Notes: generated from the letters alone by a model not told the origin. A stretch of 64,000 nt of DNA from Acidimicrobiales bacterium (GCA_028285495.1 JANQPB010000022.1:251969-315968); one strand, 5' to 3'. Positions 30,280 to 39,635 are shown, numbered from the stretch's first letter. Translations and numbers: made by a program.

Positions 30280-30624
30280 CTACTGCTGACCCGGCACCGG
30301 TGCGGGGCGGTGCAGCACGGCTCCGACGACGGAGATGACGACGAAGTCGTCCTCGTCGACCCGGGCCTCGCCGTCGACGATCAGGCTGTGGCCGCCCTCC
30401 TCCACCGCCGGGAACAGCACGGTCACCGCCGGCCGCATCCGGCAGTTGGCCTGCGCCGTCCTGCCGGCCAGCGTCCGCATCTGGACCTGCCCGTCGGCCG
30501 CCGCCACCTGGAACCAGAGGTGGGCGGCGTGGGGGCGACTGTCCATGATCGAGCTGAGCAGGAAGCCCGGCCCCCGGCTCACGATCTCGTCGGGCAGGTC
30601 GGTCATCTCCACTCGGATGCTCAT
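30280..30624 (-). CDS. Pyridoxamine 5'-phosphate oxidase-family (split barrel) protein
   Basis: 114 residues resembling small FMN- or F420-binding split-barrel proteins: SRPHAAHLWFQVAAADGQV at residues 29-47 and RTAQANCRMRPAVTVLF near 55-71. The domain looks complete but small, so the ligand is uncertain. ATG is 6 bases after TACCCT, whose TA is shared with the box of the divergent methyltransferase gene. Confidence 0.7.
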   Translation of the reverse strand: MSIRVEMTDLPDEIVSRGPGFLLSSIMDSRPHAAHLWFQVAAADGQVQMRTLAGRTAQANCRMRPAVTVLFPAVEEGGHSLIVDGEARVDEDDFVVISVVGAVLHRPAPVPGQQ

Positions 30625-30646
30625 GCCCGAAGGGTACCGTTGGCCC
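30625..30646. promoter_or_regulatory. Bidirectional promoter with shared -10 core
   Basis: A 22-bp gap between divergent start codons. The palindrome GGTACC lies in the middle: TACCCT on the minus strand (30636-30631) and TACCGT on the plus strand (30635-30640) use the same T/A base pairs at 30635-30636. Each ends exactly 6 bases before its start codon. Confidence 0.65.
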
Positions 30647-31468
30647 GTGGAGCTGGAGCCGGCAGCAGCCGGGCCGGAGTGGCTTGACCTCGATCGCAGC
30701 GATGCCTACGGCCGCTCGTTCGCCGACGTCTACGACCGATGGTACGAGGGGGTCACCGACGCCGAGGCCACCGCAGACTTCGTGATCGCCCGCCATGCCG
30801 GCGGCCCGGTGCTCGAGCTCGGTGTCGGCACCGGCCGGCTGGCGGGACCGCTGGCCGCCCGGGGCCTGACGGTGGTCGGACTCGACGCCTCGGCGACGAT
30901 GCTCGATCGCTGCCCCCGCGGCCGCGTCGCCCCGTCGGGGCCGACCGGACCGGCCGCGACCGGCGCTGGCGTCTTCCCGGTCCGGGGCGACATGCGCGCC
31001 CTGCCACTGGCAGCGGGCGGCGGCCACCACGCGGGCTTCGGGTCGATCCTGCTCGCCTTCAACACCCTGTTCAACATCACCGAGCGAGCCGACCAGGCCC
31101 GCCTCCTCGGCGATCTGGCCGAGCGGCTCGCGCCGTCGGCCCCCGTCGTCGTCGAGATGCTCGACGTCGCCCCGCTGCTCGACGGCCCCGACCGCTCGAT
31201 CGGGCTGCGACGCCCGGCAACCGACCCCGTGGTGGTCACCGCCACCACCCTCGATCGGGATCGGCAGCTGCTCGGCGGTCGGCACGTCGAGATCACCGAC
31301 GGCGGCATCGCCGTCCGACCCTGGTTGCTGCGGTGGACCACCTCGTCCGAGCTCGACGCGATGGCGGCCGATGCCGGCCTCACCCTGGGTGAGCGCTACG
31401 GCTCGTGGACCGGCGCCCCGGCGCCGGACGACGCCGGCACGGTGATCTCGGTCTACCGCAGGATCTGA
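30647..31468 (+). CDS. Class I SAM-dependent methyltransferase
   Basis: 273 residues. Motif I is VLELGVGTGRLAGPLA near residue 55, motif II region VVGLDASATML, and the acidic loop VRGDMRALPL near 115. The SAM-binding fold is complete; the substrate is unknown. GTG 30647 is used because it sits 6 bases after TACCGT; the frame is open further upstream but only antisense to the facing gene. After it, 172 bp with no gene hold a 9-bp inverted repeat (31542-31550 and 31588-31596) of unknown meaning. Confidence 0.85.
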   Translation: MELEPAAAGPEWLDLDRSDAYGRSFADVYDRWYEGVTDAEATADFVIARHAGGPVLELGVGTGRLAGPLAARGLTVVGLDASATMLDRCPRGRVAPSGPTGPAATGAGVFPVRGDMRALPLAAGGGHHAGFGSILLAFNTLFNITERADQARLLGDLAERLAPSAPVVVEMLDVAPLLDGPDRSIGLRRPATDPVVVTATTLDRDRQLLGGRHVEITDGGIAVRPWLLRWTTSSELDAMAADAGLTLGERYGSWTGAPAPDDAGTVISVYRRI

Positions 31469-31640
31469 CCGGGGCCATGCCGTCGTCCCCTTCCCTCGAT
31501 CCTCGTCGTGCGGGAGATTGCGCCGGCTGATCGGCCGAGACGGTCGGTCGGGAGGTCGAGCCCGTGCGGCACCGGTCCGGCCACGAACGACCGACCTCAC
31601 GATGCCACACCTGGCCGGTCCCGGGATCTAGCGTCTTGAC

Positions 31641-32096
31641 ATGCCCGACGTCACCGTCTCGACCGAGATCGACCGCTCCCCCGCCGAGGTGTGGGCCGAC
31701 GTGCGGGACATCGACACCCACGTCGACTGGATGGCCGACGCCGTCGAGATCCGGTTCGTCTCGGAGAGCCGCGAGGGACCGGGCACCCAGTTCGAGTGTG
31801 ACACCAAGGTCGGCCCGATCAAGCTGACCGACGTCATGACGATCACCAGCTGGGTCGATGAGCGGGAGATGGGGGTCCGTCACGTCGGGGTGGTCACCGG
31901 CGAGGGCGTCTTCACCCTCGCCCCGCTCGACGACGGCACCCGGACCCGCTTCACGTGGCACGAGGCGCTCAGCTTCCCCTGGTGGCTCGGCGGACCGATC
32001 GGCGAGCGGGTGGCCAAGCCAATCCTCAGTGCGATCTGGAGGCGCAACCTCACCCGGTTGAAGCGCCGCCTGGAGCCGTCGACCGCCACCTCCTGA
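31641..32096 (+). CDS. SRPBCC (START-like) family protein
   Basis: 151 residues of the polyketide cyclase/START-like helix-grip fold: VSTEIDRSPAEVWADVRD at the N-terminus, an antiparallel sheet ending in TRFTWHEALSFPWWLGG, and a long basic C-terminal helix. It should bind a hydrophobic ligand; no role can be assigned. ATG is 6 bases after TAGCGT (31629-31634). Confidence 0.85.
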   Translation: MPDVTVSTEIDRSPAEVWADVRDIDTHVDWMADAVEIRFVSESREGPGTQFECDTKVGPIKLTDVMTITSWVDEREMGVRHVGVVTGEGVFTLAPLDDGTRTRFTWHEALSFPWWLGGPIGERVAKPILSAIWRRNLTRLKRRLEPSTATS

Positions 32097-32244
32097 GCGC
32101 AGCCGGCGATCCCCGTCCCGGCCCCGAACGGCGGCGACGTTCGACCGCACGCATCGACCTCCCCACCCGCACCCCTCGGTTACCGTCTGGCCGGGCGACG
32201 ACGACGTCGACCGGTTCTGCGACTGGCAACGTGAGGAGTGGGCA

Positions 32245-32652
32245 GTGATCCAGGAGTTCAAGGACTTCGTCAACAAGGGCAACGTATTCGAGGCCGCAGT
32301 CGGTCTCATCTTGGCCCTGGCCTTCGCGCCCGTCGTGCAGGGCCTCGTCGACAACATCATCATGCCGATCGTGGCCAGGCTCGTCGGTCAACCGGACTTC
32401 AGCCAGGTCAGGATCGGGCTCGGTGGCGACCCGCTGCTCGACGCCGAGGGCAATGTCATCGCCGACCAGGCGTACATCGAGATCGGGACCTGGATCACCA
32501 CCGTGGTCAGCTTCCTGATCCTGGCCTACGTCGTCTTCCTCATGGTCAAGGCCTACAACCGGGCAACGGCCGACCAGGAGGACGAGGACGACGGCCCGTC
32601 CGAGGTCGACCTGCTCACCGAGATCCGGGACCAGCTGGCAACCCGCAGCTGA
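32245..32652 (+). CDS. mscL: Large-conductance mechanosensitive channel
   Basis: Homopentameric pressure valve that opens on osmotic downshock. 135 residues, normal length. The N-terminal amphipathic helix MIQEFKDFVNKGNVFEAAVG is followed by TM1 (LILALAFAPVVQGLVDNI), a periplasmic loop with PDFSQVRIGLGGDP, TM2 (ITTVVSFLILAYVVFLMV) and an acidic cytoplasmic helix. GTG start with GAGGAG 6 bases upstream, one of the few clear ribosome-site genes here. The 148 bp upstream show nothing else. Confidence 0.95.
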   Translation: MIQEFKDFVNKGNVFEAAVGLILALAFAPVVQGLVDNIIMPIVARLVGQPDFSQVRIGLGGDPLLDAEGNVIADQAYIEIGTWITTVVSFLILAYVVFLMVKAYNRATADQEDEDDGPSEVDLLTEIRDQLATRS

Positions 32653-32670
32653 CCGGGAGCGTCCGGGAGG

Positions 32671-33615
<945 letters not shown>

Positions 33616-33692
33616 CGACCACCTCCACGTCCGATCGCCAAACGGGGCCGAGACCCCGTCCGACACTAGTTGGCCGGCCGGTCGGCCGGCGA

Positions 33693-33911
33693 TCAATCGT
33701 CGTCGCCGTAGGCGAAGACGTCGTCGAGGCCGACGTCGAAGAAGCGGGCGATCCGGAACGCCACCTCCAGCGAGGGCGAGTACTTGCCCCGCTCGATGGC
33801 GTTGAGGGTCTGGCGGGTGACGCCGACGTTGGCGGCCAGCTCGCCCTGGGACACGCCGCCAGCCTCCCGGCGGAGCTGACCGATCCGATTGGTGACCCTG
33901 GTCGGCTTCAC
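33693..33911 (-). CDS. Small XRE-family transcriptional regulator
   Basis: 72 residues, essentially one helix-turn-helix: LRREAGGVSQGELAANVGV and TRQTLNAIERGKYSPSLE, with the C-terminal FFDVGLDDVFAY common to this group. The GTG start lies one base after the stop of the upstream membrane-protein gene, so translation is coupled. Such pairs are common in actinobacteria and usually self-regulated. The likely targets are the two TGTCAA-N6-TTGACA-type operators around the operon promoter at 34367-34431. Confidence 0.9.
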   Translation of the reverse strand: MKPTRVTNRIGQLRREAGGVSQGELAANVGVTRQTLNAIERGKYSPSLEVAFRIARFFDVGLDDVFAYGDDD

Positions 33912-33912
33912 C

Positions 33913-34329
33913 TCAGCTCGTTCGGCGATAGAACCACAGCTTGGACGCCTCGCTGGCGATCTGGGCGGCGACGAGACCGAAGAGCAGGGCGTTGGCGATG
34001 TAGACGTGGGCGACCTCGAGCACGGTCAGCGAGATCACGACCAGCACGGCGACGCCGAGCATCGTCCCGCCGATCTGATCGGCCCGGTGGGAGATCGTGC
34101 GGTCCCGCTCGTCGAGCGTGTTCGCCTCGTTCGGCGTGAGGAGGGCGAGGAACACGTGGCTGAAGGCGATCAGCGCGGTGAAGGCGATGACGGCCAGGAT
34201 CAGCAGGGGCTTGTAGGCGAAGTCGTCGACCCGGCGATCGACGCCGCCGATGAGGACGACGAAGTAGGCGCCGAAGACCAGCAGCAGCGCACCGATGATC
34301 GTCGCAGCGCTCCGTTCGTGGAAGGTCAT
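33913..34329 (-). CDS. Four-helix membrane protein paired with XRE regulator
   Basis: 138 residues with four membrane helices (about 9-28, 41-63, 86-108 and 112-130) and a charged loop DERDRTISHRADQIGG between helices 2 and 3. The charged loop and pairing resemble the DUF2178 group of predicted membrane proteins; function unknown. AGGAG lies 7 bases before ATG 34329. First gene of a two-gene operon with the XRE regulator, driven by a consensus promoter 55 bp upstream. Confidence 0.75.
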   Translation of the reverse strand: MTFHERSAATIIGALLLVFGAYFVVLIGGVDRRVDDFAYKPLLILAVIAFTALIAFSHVFLALLTPNEANTLDERDRTISHRADQIGGTMLGVAVLVVISLTVLEVAHVYIANALLFGLVAAQIASEASKLWFYRRTS

Positions 34330-34366
34330 GGAAGCGCTCCTGTTCGGTCGGCCGGGTTGTCGAGGA

Positions 34367-34431
34367 TGTCAAGAATCTTTGACAACCACCACCGTACGGA
34401 CGACGGAGCAGGATGTCAAGAAAGTTCGACA
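34367..34431 (-). promoter_or_regulatory. Consensus promoter flanked by two operators
   Basis: On the minus strand, TTGACA (34419-34414), 17 bases, then TACGGT (34396-34391): a near-ideal housekeeping promoter for the membrane-protein/XRE operon. Operator A is TGTCAA-N6-TTGACA (34367-34384), perfect, over the expected start of transcription. Operator B is TGTCAA-N6-TCGACA (34414-34431), one mismatch, and contains the -35 box. The 47-bp spacing suggests repression from both sites by the XRE protein. Confidence 0.75.
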
Positions 34432-34514
34432 CCCGAGGCTTCCGGTGCGCGCGCCGGACGGAGTCGACACCATCGATGGCATCGTCTCGGCGGCCGTCGC
34501 TGGCTCGGCCCGCG

Positions 34515-34907
34515 CTAGAGCGAGACGGCGGTCCCCTCGTCGAATCCGGCCAGCGCCTTGCCGACGTGACGGACCTCCGTCACGCCATCGATCCGCTGCT
34601 TCAGGATCCGCTCGAGGCCCTGCTTGAGCGTCTGGGTCGACGCCGGGCAGTCGACGCAGGCGCCGGTGAGCTCGACCGTGACGAGGCCGGAGCTGGCGTC
34701 GGTGTCACGGAGGAAGATGTCGCCCTGGTCGGCCTGGATGGCGGGCCGGATGACCTTCACGACCTGGGCCACCTTCTCGTGGAAGACGGCCTGGGCCGCC
34801 TCGTCGCCCGTGGCGTCCCCTTTGGCCGTTCCGGGCGAAGCCGACGAGCCGTCGGCCGGGATGTCATCGGTGACCTCGGCCGAGGCGATCGGAGACGTGT
34901 CGGGCAT
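34515..34907 (-). CDS. NifU-like iron-sulfur scaffold (NfuA-type domain)
   Basis: 130 residues. The C-terminal 75 residues are the NifU scaffold domain, with the cluster-binding CxxC in GACVDCPASTQTLKQGLE and the RIDGVTEV strand; the N-terminal 40 residues are acidic and low-complexity. It delivers or assembles Fe-S clusters. ATG is 6 bases after TAGCGT (34919-34914). Divergent from a small membrane-protein gene. Confidence 0.9.
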   Translation of the reverse strand: MPDTSPIASAEVTDDIPADGSSASPGTAKGDATGDEAAQAVFHEKVAQVVKVIRPAIQADQGDIFLRDTDASSGLVTVELTGACVDCPASTQTLKQGLERILKQRIDGVTEVRHVGKALAGFDEGTAVSL

Positions 34908-34939
34908 AACCCCACGCTACCGGCGTACGCTGACGGCGT
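34908..34939. promoter_or_regulatory. Divergent leaderless promoters
   Basis: TAGCGT on the minus strand (34919-34914; 6 bases before the NifU-like ATG) and TACGCT on the plus strand (34926-34931; 8 bases before the small membrane-protein ATG) share a 32-bp gap. Confidence 0.55.
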
Positions 34940-35191
34940 ATGAAATCGGCCGCTCCAGCCTTCGCCGATGTGGCGGATGTCGCTCTGTTCGGGCACCAGG
35001 GCGGCTGGGACGAGATCCTGCTGGTGGTCGGACCGCTCGCCGTCGTCGCCGGTCTGCTGTGGCTCGCCAACAAGCGGGTGACCGCCCAGCTCGAAGCGGC
35101 CGAGCAGGAGGCAGCCGAGCAGGGAGCCACCCCGTCGGCGGAAGGCGGCCGGGGCCCGGACGGTTCCCCCGAGGCCGATCCTCGGCGCTGA
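34940..35191 (+). CDS. Small single-helix membrane protein
   Basis: 83 residues: one hydrophobic helix at about 27-44 (ILLVVGPLAVVAGLLWLA), a short basic stop-transfer NKRV, then an amphipathic Glu/Ala helix and a hydrophilic tail. Unknown function. ATG is 8 bases after TACGCT. The MFS gene begins 9 bp downstream, so they are probably co-transcribed. Confidence 0.65.
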   Translation: MKSAAPAFADVADVALFGHQGGWDEILLVVGPLAVVAGLLWLANKRVTAQLEAAEQEAAEQGATPSAEGGRGPDGSPEADPRR

Positions 35192-35200
35192 TCCCCATCC

Positions 35201-36784
35201 ATGGCCCACCTCGAGCACACCGTCATCGTCGATCGTGACGGCCTGGCGCGGCTGCGGGAGCCCCGTCTCGACCTGCTGATCGAGCGCCGGGACGGCCCGG
35301 ACGCCTGGACGATCGAGCGGGGCCCGTTCCGCCGCTACCGGCGCGAGCTGGTCGTCGAGGATCGGGTCGGTGCCGGCGCCGCCGACGCCATCACGGTCAC
35401 CGAGCGCTACGACTACAAGCTGGCGCTGCCCGTCTGGTGGCCGTACCTGTGGTTCCTGTTCCGTGGCGGCCTGCGCGACCTCGACCGCACGCCGCGACGG
35501 CGCTGGTGGTGGCCCCGTGAGGTCGTCGGGGCCGAGACGTCGACCCTGATCGCCCTGCTCGGCACCGTCGGCATGATGGCGGGCTACATGGGCGTGCTGA
35601 TCGGCCAGACGATCACGTTCGCAGCCAACGACTTCGGGGTCGACGACGACGACCAGGCCAACACGCTCGCCGCAGTCCGCGTCGGGGTCCTGATCTCGAT
35701 GGTGCTGCTCGGGCGGGCCGACCGACGGGGCCGCCGACCGCTGGTGCTCGGCTTCGCCCTCACCGCCATCCTGTTCACCGCCTCCGGCGCCCTGTCGACG
35801 AGCATGCTCGGCCTCGGGGCCAGCCAGACCGTGGCCCGGGGCCTCACCACCGGGCTGCTGACCCTGGTCACCCTGGCCGCCACCGAGGAGGTGCCGGCAT
35901 CGTCGCGGGCGCTGAGCATCAGCTTCATGACCCTGACCACCGGCTTCGGGGCCGCGCTGGTGGTGTGGATCCTGCCGGTGGCCGACATCGCCACGGGAGG
36001 CTGGCGGATCGCATTCCTCGTGCCGCTGGTCTTCCTGCCCCTGCTGTGGTGGATCGCCCGCCACCTGCCCGAGACCCGGCGCTACGTGGCCGCCGAGATC
36101 CACAACGCCCCGGCCCCGATCAACTGGGGTCGCTTCGCCCTGATCGCCGGGACGGCGTTCGTCAGCTTCGCCTACCTGTCGCCGGCGTCGCAGCTGCGCA
36201 ACGAGTTCCTGCGGGGCGACCTCGGCTTCACCGCGACCGAGGTGTCGACGTTCCAGCTGCTGGTCTCGCTTCCGGCGACGATGGCGGTGCCGATCGGCGG
36301 GATCATGGCCGACCGCTACGGCCGCCGCTGGTTCGGTGCCGGCTGCCTGGCCCTGGCCGTGATCTGCAGCGCCATCTCGTACCAGTCGTCCGGCGGCTGG
36401 GTGCTGTGGGTGACCGGCGGGCTGGCGGTGTCGCTGTCGGCGGCGTCGGTCCCGGCGCTGCGGGGCTACCAGACCGAGCTGTTCCCCACCAGGGCCCGCG
36501 GCCGGGTCGGCGGACTGATCGACACGATCGGGGTGGCCGGCAGCGCCCTCGGCCTCGTCGTGGTCGGCCAGCTGGCCGTCCGCTGGGACGACCTCGGCTC
36601 GGCCATCGGCGCCCTCGTGGCGCTCCCGCTGGTGGTGGCGATCGTGATCGTCGTCGCCTTCCCCGAGACGGCCAAGCGGGAGCTGGAGGACTTCAACCCC
36701 GGCGATCCCCGCCTGCCCGACACCGATCCCGCCGGGCCGGAACCGAACCGGGCGCCGAGCGGACGGCCTCGGCCGCCGAGCTGA
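35201..36784 (+). CDS. MFS transporter with N-terminal extension
   Basis: 527 residues. The first 110 form a hydrophilic, strand-rich extension that I do not recognise, ending in a Trp- and Arg-rich segment near the membrane. Twelve helices of the major facilitator superfamily follow, with the motif A-like loops GRADRRGRRPLVLG and GGIMADRYGRRWFGAG and the mid-point LPETRRYVAAE. The substrate is unknown. It starts 9 bp after the small membrane-protein gene. The extension may come from an overlong start choice, but no better start with a ribosome site is seen. Confidence 0.85.
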   Translation: MAHLEHTVIVDRDGLARLREPRLDLLIERRDGPDAWTIERGPFRRYRRELVVEDRVGAGAADAITVTERYDYKLALPVWWPYLWFLFRGGLRDLDRTPRRRWWWPREVVGAETSTLIALLGTVGMMAGYMGVLIGQTITFAANDFGVDDDDQANTLAAVRVGVLISMVLLGRADRRGRRPLVLGFALTAILFTASGALSTSMLGLGASQTVARGLTTGLLTLVTLAATEEVPASSRALSISFMTLTTGFGAALVVWILPVADIATGGWRIAFLVPLVFLPLLWWIARHLPETRRYVAAEIHNAPAPINWGRFALIAGTAFVSFAYLSPASQLRNEFLRGDLGFTATEVSTFQLLVSLPATMAVPIGGIMADRYGRRWFGAGCLALAVICSAISYQSSGGWVLWVTGGLAVSLSAASVPALRGYQTELFPTRARGRVGGLIDTIGVAGSALGLVVVGQLAVRWDDLGSAIGALVALPLVVAIVIVVAFPETAKRELEDFNPGDPRLPDTDPAGPEPNRAPSGRPRPPS

Positions 36785-36858
36785 CGGGATCATCGGCCAA
36801 CCGGGCGATCTCGGGGCGCTCCCCCAGTCCAGGGGCGGGCCGGCCGTAGGTTCCGGGC

Positions 36859-37322
36859 ATGCCCTCGATGCCGACCCACACCCGTCGCCGGCTGTCGCAC
36901 CCTCGCCGGCGCTGTCGCCCTGGCCCGCGATGTCGCCCTCGCCGATGGGCGAACCGGTCGGCGGCTCGCTCGATCGGGCCGACGCCGTCCGGTTCCTCCG
37001 GCGGACCACGTTCGGTCCGACGCCGGAGGACGTGACCGAGCTCGAGCGGATCGGCGTCGACGCCTGGCTCGCGGCCACGTTCGGCCGTTGGCTCGGCGTC
37101 GGCGAGGGCGATCTCACCGCCGTGGCCCCGAACCTCGCCAACGTCGGCCCTCGAGACCTCGGCCTGTTCGATCCGGGTCCGGTCCCGGACCCACCGCCGA
37201 CGACGGTCACGACGATCCCGACCACCGTGCCGACGACGATCCAACCGACGACGGAGCCGGACGACGTCCGTTGCCCGCCGTTGCTCCCCCTGGACGACCC
37301 TGCGACCACGACGGGCGGCTAG
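36859..37322 (+). pseudogene. Decayed DUF1800-type gene fragment
   Basis: An ATG at 36859 stands 6 bases after TAGGTT and opens with MPSMPTHTRRRLS, which resembles a twin-arginine export start, but that frame stops after 61 codons. A different frame from about 36861 carries AVRFLRRTTFGPTPEDV and ERIGVDAWLAATFG, the conserved N-terminal segment of DUF1800 proteins, which are normally about 450-600 residues and exported. After about 60 residues it turns into a Pro/Thr-rich tail and ends at 37322. The split frames and missing body suggest a decayed gene; a shorter product from ATG 36930 is possible. Confidence 0.5.
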
Positions 37323-37337
37323 GCCGCCGGGCCGCCC

Positions 37338-37928
37338 TCAGCGGGCGGACGGACCGAGCCAGTCGGCGATGGCCTCCACGATCTCGTCGTCCCGGGTCGG
37401 GCGGGGATCGTGGCCGCCGTCGACCCAGCGCTCGGTCACCGGGCCGGGGATCGCCGGCAGGTGGGCGGCGAACTCGTCCGGCGTCCCGAACGGGTCCTTG
37501 CGGCCCTGGACGAGCAGCACCGGTCTCGTCAGCCGGTCGAGGTGATCGACCCGGAGCCGCTCGGGCTTGCCAGGCGGATGCAGCGGGTAGCTGAGCAGCA
37601 CCAGCCCGGCCGTCTCGAGGCCGCCGGCCATCGCCATCGAGGCGGCCCGGCCGCCCATGGACCGGCCGCCGACGACGAGCCGCTTGGGCGACACGTCCCA
37701 GGTCTCGGCCGCCTCGGCCACGGCATCGTTCACCGCCTCGATCAGCTTCGGCATCCGGTCGGGCGGCCGGCGGCCCGGGCCCCGGCGTCGGTAGGGGAAG
37801 TTCACCCGGGACATCGGGAGGGCCAGCTCCTGTTCGAGCCGGAGGAAGAGCCGGTGGTCGCGGTCACCGCCGGCGCCGTGGAACAGCACGAGGCCAAGGG
37901 GCCGGTAGGGGCGGATCCTGCGAGCCAT
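37338..37928 (-). CDS. Small alpha/beta hydrolase (KANL3/Tex30-like)
   Basis: 196 residues. The strand-turn LVLFHGAGGDRDHRLF, nucleophile elbow VVGGRSMGGRAAS near residue 90, Asp in QGRKDPFGTPDEF near 142 and His in VDGGHDPRP near 170 complete a Ser-Asp-His triad. Substrate unknown. ATG start 37928. Convergent with the DUF1800 fragment with a 15-bp gap. Confidence 0.83.
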   Translation of the reverse strand: MARRIRPYRPLGLVLFHGAGGDRDHRLFLRLEQELALPMSRVNFPYRRRGPGRRPPDRMPKLIEAVNDAVAEAAETWDVSPKRLVVGGRSMGGRAASMAMAGGLETAGLVLLSYPLHPPGKPERLRVDHLDRLTRPVLLVQGRKDPFGTPDEFAAHLPAIPGPVTERWVDGGHDPRPTRDDEIVEAIADWLGPSAR

Positions 37929-37992
37929 CGGACGGGCGCTCAGCGCACGACGCTCACCGATGGCGAGCTCGAGGCGAGGGTGTGGCGCACCG

Positions 37993-38721
37993 TCAGACGC
38001 CTGCGAGGAGGATGCGGCGGGCCTCGGTCAGCTCGGCGATCCGGGATGCCGCCTCCTCGGACATCCCACCGTGGTCGGGGTGGGCCTCCCGCAGCAGGGT
38101 CCGGAAGCGGCGCTGCACGAGCCGCTTGTTCGGCGCCTCGTCGACTTTGCCCTCGATCTCGAGGATCTCGAGCGCCCAGGAGACGGGGTCGTTCCACGAT
38201 CGCAGGTCGTCGAGCGTGGCGCCGGCGCCGTCCATCAGCCAGGTGATGAAGGTGGTGTCGACCGGGCGGGCCCAGACGAGCGACGACTGCAGGGCCTCGA
38301 ACACCGTCGAGCGGGCCGCCGCCGGCAGCGACGCCGCAGCGTAGATCGCACCGAGCGTCAGCTGCACCGGGCGGGCGAGCGAGTCCTCGAGGTCGAAGGC
38401 CAGCGTGCCGCCCTCCGACACCAGCCGCTGGGCGCTGACGGTCAGACCGACCCGGTCGACCTGGAACCGATGGCGGACCCGGGGCTGGACCACCCGGCCG
38501 CCGGCGGCCAGCGTGTCCATCACCGAGACCAGGTCCTCCCTCAGCTCCGGGGCCACGTTGGGGGCGTTGTGGGCCACGATCCCGGCCAACAGCACCCCGC
38601 CGGCGCCGGGGGCCGGATCGACCGGCAGATCGCGGGTGCCGAGGGCGACCCGCCTGGTCGGGGCGATCGGCCGGGAGTGGCAGATCTCGAGTTGGGCCAC
38701 CACGACCTGCTCGTCGGACAC
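37993..38721 (-). CDS. Protein with C-terminal J domain
   Basis: 242 residues. The last 65 form a J domain with the diagnostic HPD in LLREAHPDHGGMS and the helix RFRTLL before it, so it should stimulate a DnaK ATPase. The N-terminal 170 residues have no motif I recognise; they include strands with IVAHNAPNVAPELREDL. It lacks the Gly/Phe and zinc regions of true DnaJ. GTG 38721 is chosen because it is 8 bases after TACCGT (38735-38730); a TTG three codons upstream is less likely. Confidence 0.75.
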   Translation of the reverse strand: MSDEQVVVAQLEICHSRPIAPTRRVALGTRDLPVDPAPGAGGVLLAGIVAHNAPNVAPELREDLVSVMDTLAAGGRVVQPRVRHRFQVDRVGLTVSAQRLVSEGGTLAFDLEDSLARPVQLTLGAIYAAASLPAAARSTVFEALQSSLVWARPVDTTFITWLMDGAGATLDDLRSWNDPVSWALEILEIEGKVDEAPNKRLVQRRFRTLLREAHPDHGGMSEEAASRIAELTEARRILLAGV

Positions 38722-38816
38722 GGAGGTCAACGGTACCGGACCACCGCCGGCGCCGGAGCATCGGGCTGGCCCCCGGCCCGGTCTCGAGCCGGCGGCGGCA
38801 ACTAGGCTGCCCGGCC

Positions 38817-39635
38817 ATGGCCTTCGACATCGACGAGTATCTGGTCAAGCCGGGCGACAAGGTCGACCTCTCCGGCATCGACACCCGCTCAACTCCGTTC
38901 TGGGACCCGGACGACAAGGAGGAGGGCAAGGCCCACCTGCCCGATCTCCAGCAGCGGATGGAGTCCCTGCAGGAGCTGCTGTGGGCCGAGGGCCGCAACC
39001 GCGTGTTGGTCGTGCTCCAGGCCATGGATGCCGGCGGCAAGGACGGCACCATCCGTCACGTGTTCGAGGGGGTCAACCCGAGCGGGGTCCGGGTGGCGGC
39101 GTTCAAGCGGCCGAGCGAGAAGGAGCTGTCGCACGACTACCTCTGGCGGGTCCACCAGGAGGTCCCCGGTGACGGCGAGCTGGTGGTGTTCAACCGGAGC
39201 CACTACGAGGACGTGCTCGTCGTGCGGGTCGAGGAGCTGGTCGACGAGGAGCGGTGGCGCCGCCGCTTCCGCCACATCGTCGAGTTCGAGCGGATGCTGG
39301 CCGACGAGGGCACGACGATCGTCAAGATCTACCTCCACATCTCCAAGGACGAGCAGAAGGAGCGGCTCCAGGCCCGCCTGGACGAGCCGAACAAGAACTG
39401 GAAGTTCGAGACCGGCGACCTGGTGCCCCGGGCCAAGTGGAAGCAGTACCAGCAGGCGTTCGAGGACGTCCTGAGCGAGACCAGCACCGAGTTCGCGCCC
39501 TGGTACGTGATCCCGGCCGACCGCAAGTGGTACCGCAACCTGGCGGTCTCCGAGATCCTGATCCAGACCCTCGATGGCCTCGACATGGCCTATCCCCCGC
39601 CGGAGGAGGGCCTCGACCAGGTCGTGATCGACTGA
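38817..39635 (+). CDS. PPK2-family polyphosphate:nucleotide phosphotransferase
   Basis: 272 residues. Uses polyphosphate to phosphorylate AMP or nucleoside diphosphates, or runs the reverse reaction. Walker A is VLQAMDAGGKDGTIRHVFEG near residue 70, followed by PSGVRVAAFKRPS; the lid and Walker B region is FNRSHYEDVLVVRV near 125. The C-terminal KWKQYQQAFEDVL and DRKWYRNLAVSEIL are typical. ATG is 8 bases after TAGGCT (38803-38808). Confidence 0.93.
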   Translation: MAFDIDEYLVKPGDKVDLSGIDTRSTPFWDPDDKEEGKAHLPDLQQRMESLQELLWAEGRNRVLVVLQAMDAGGKDGTIRHVFEGVNPSGVRVAAFKRPSEKELSHDYLWRVHQEVPGDGELVVFNRSHYEDVLVVRVEELVDEERWRRRFRHIVEFERMLADEGTTIVKIYLHISKDEQKERLQARLDEPNKNWKFETGDLVPRAKWKQYQQAFEDVLSETSTEFAPWYVIPADRKWYRNLAVSEILIQTLDGLDMAYPPPEEGLDQVVID

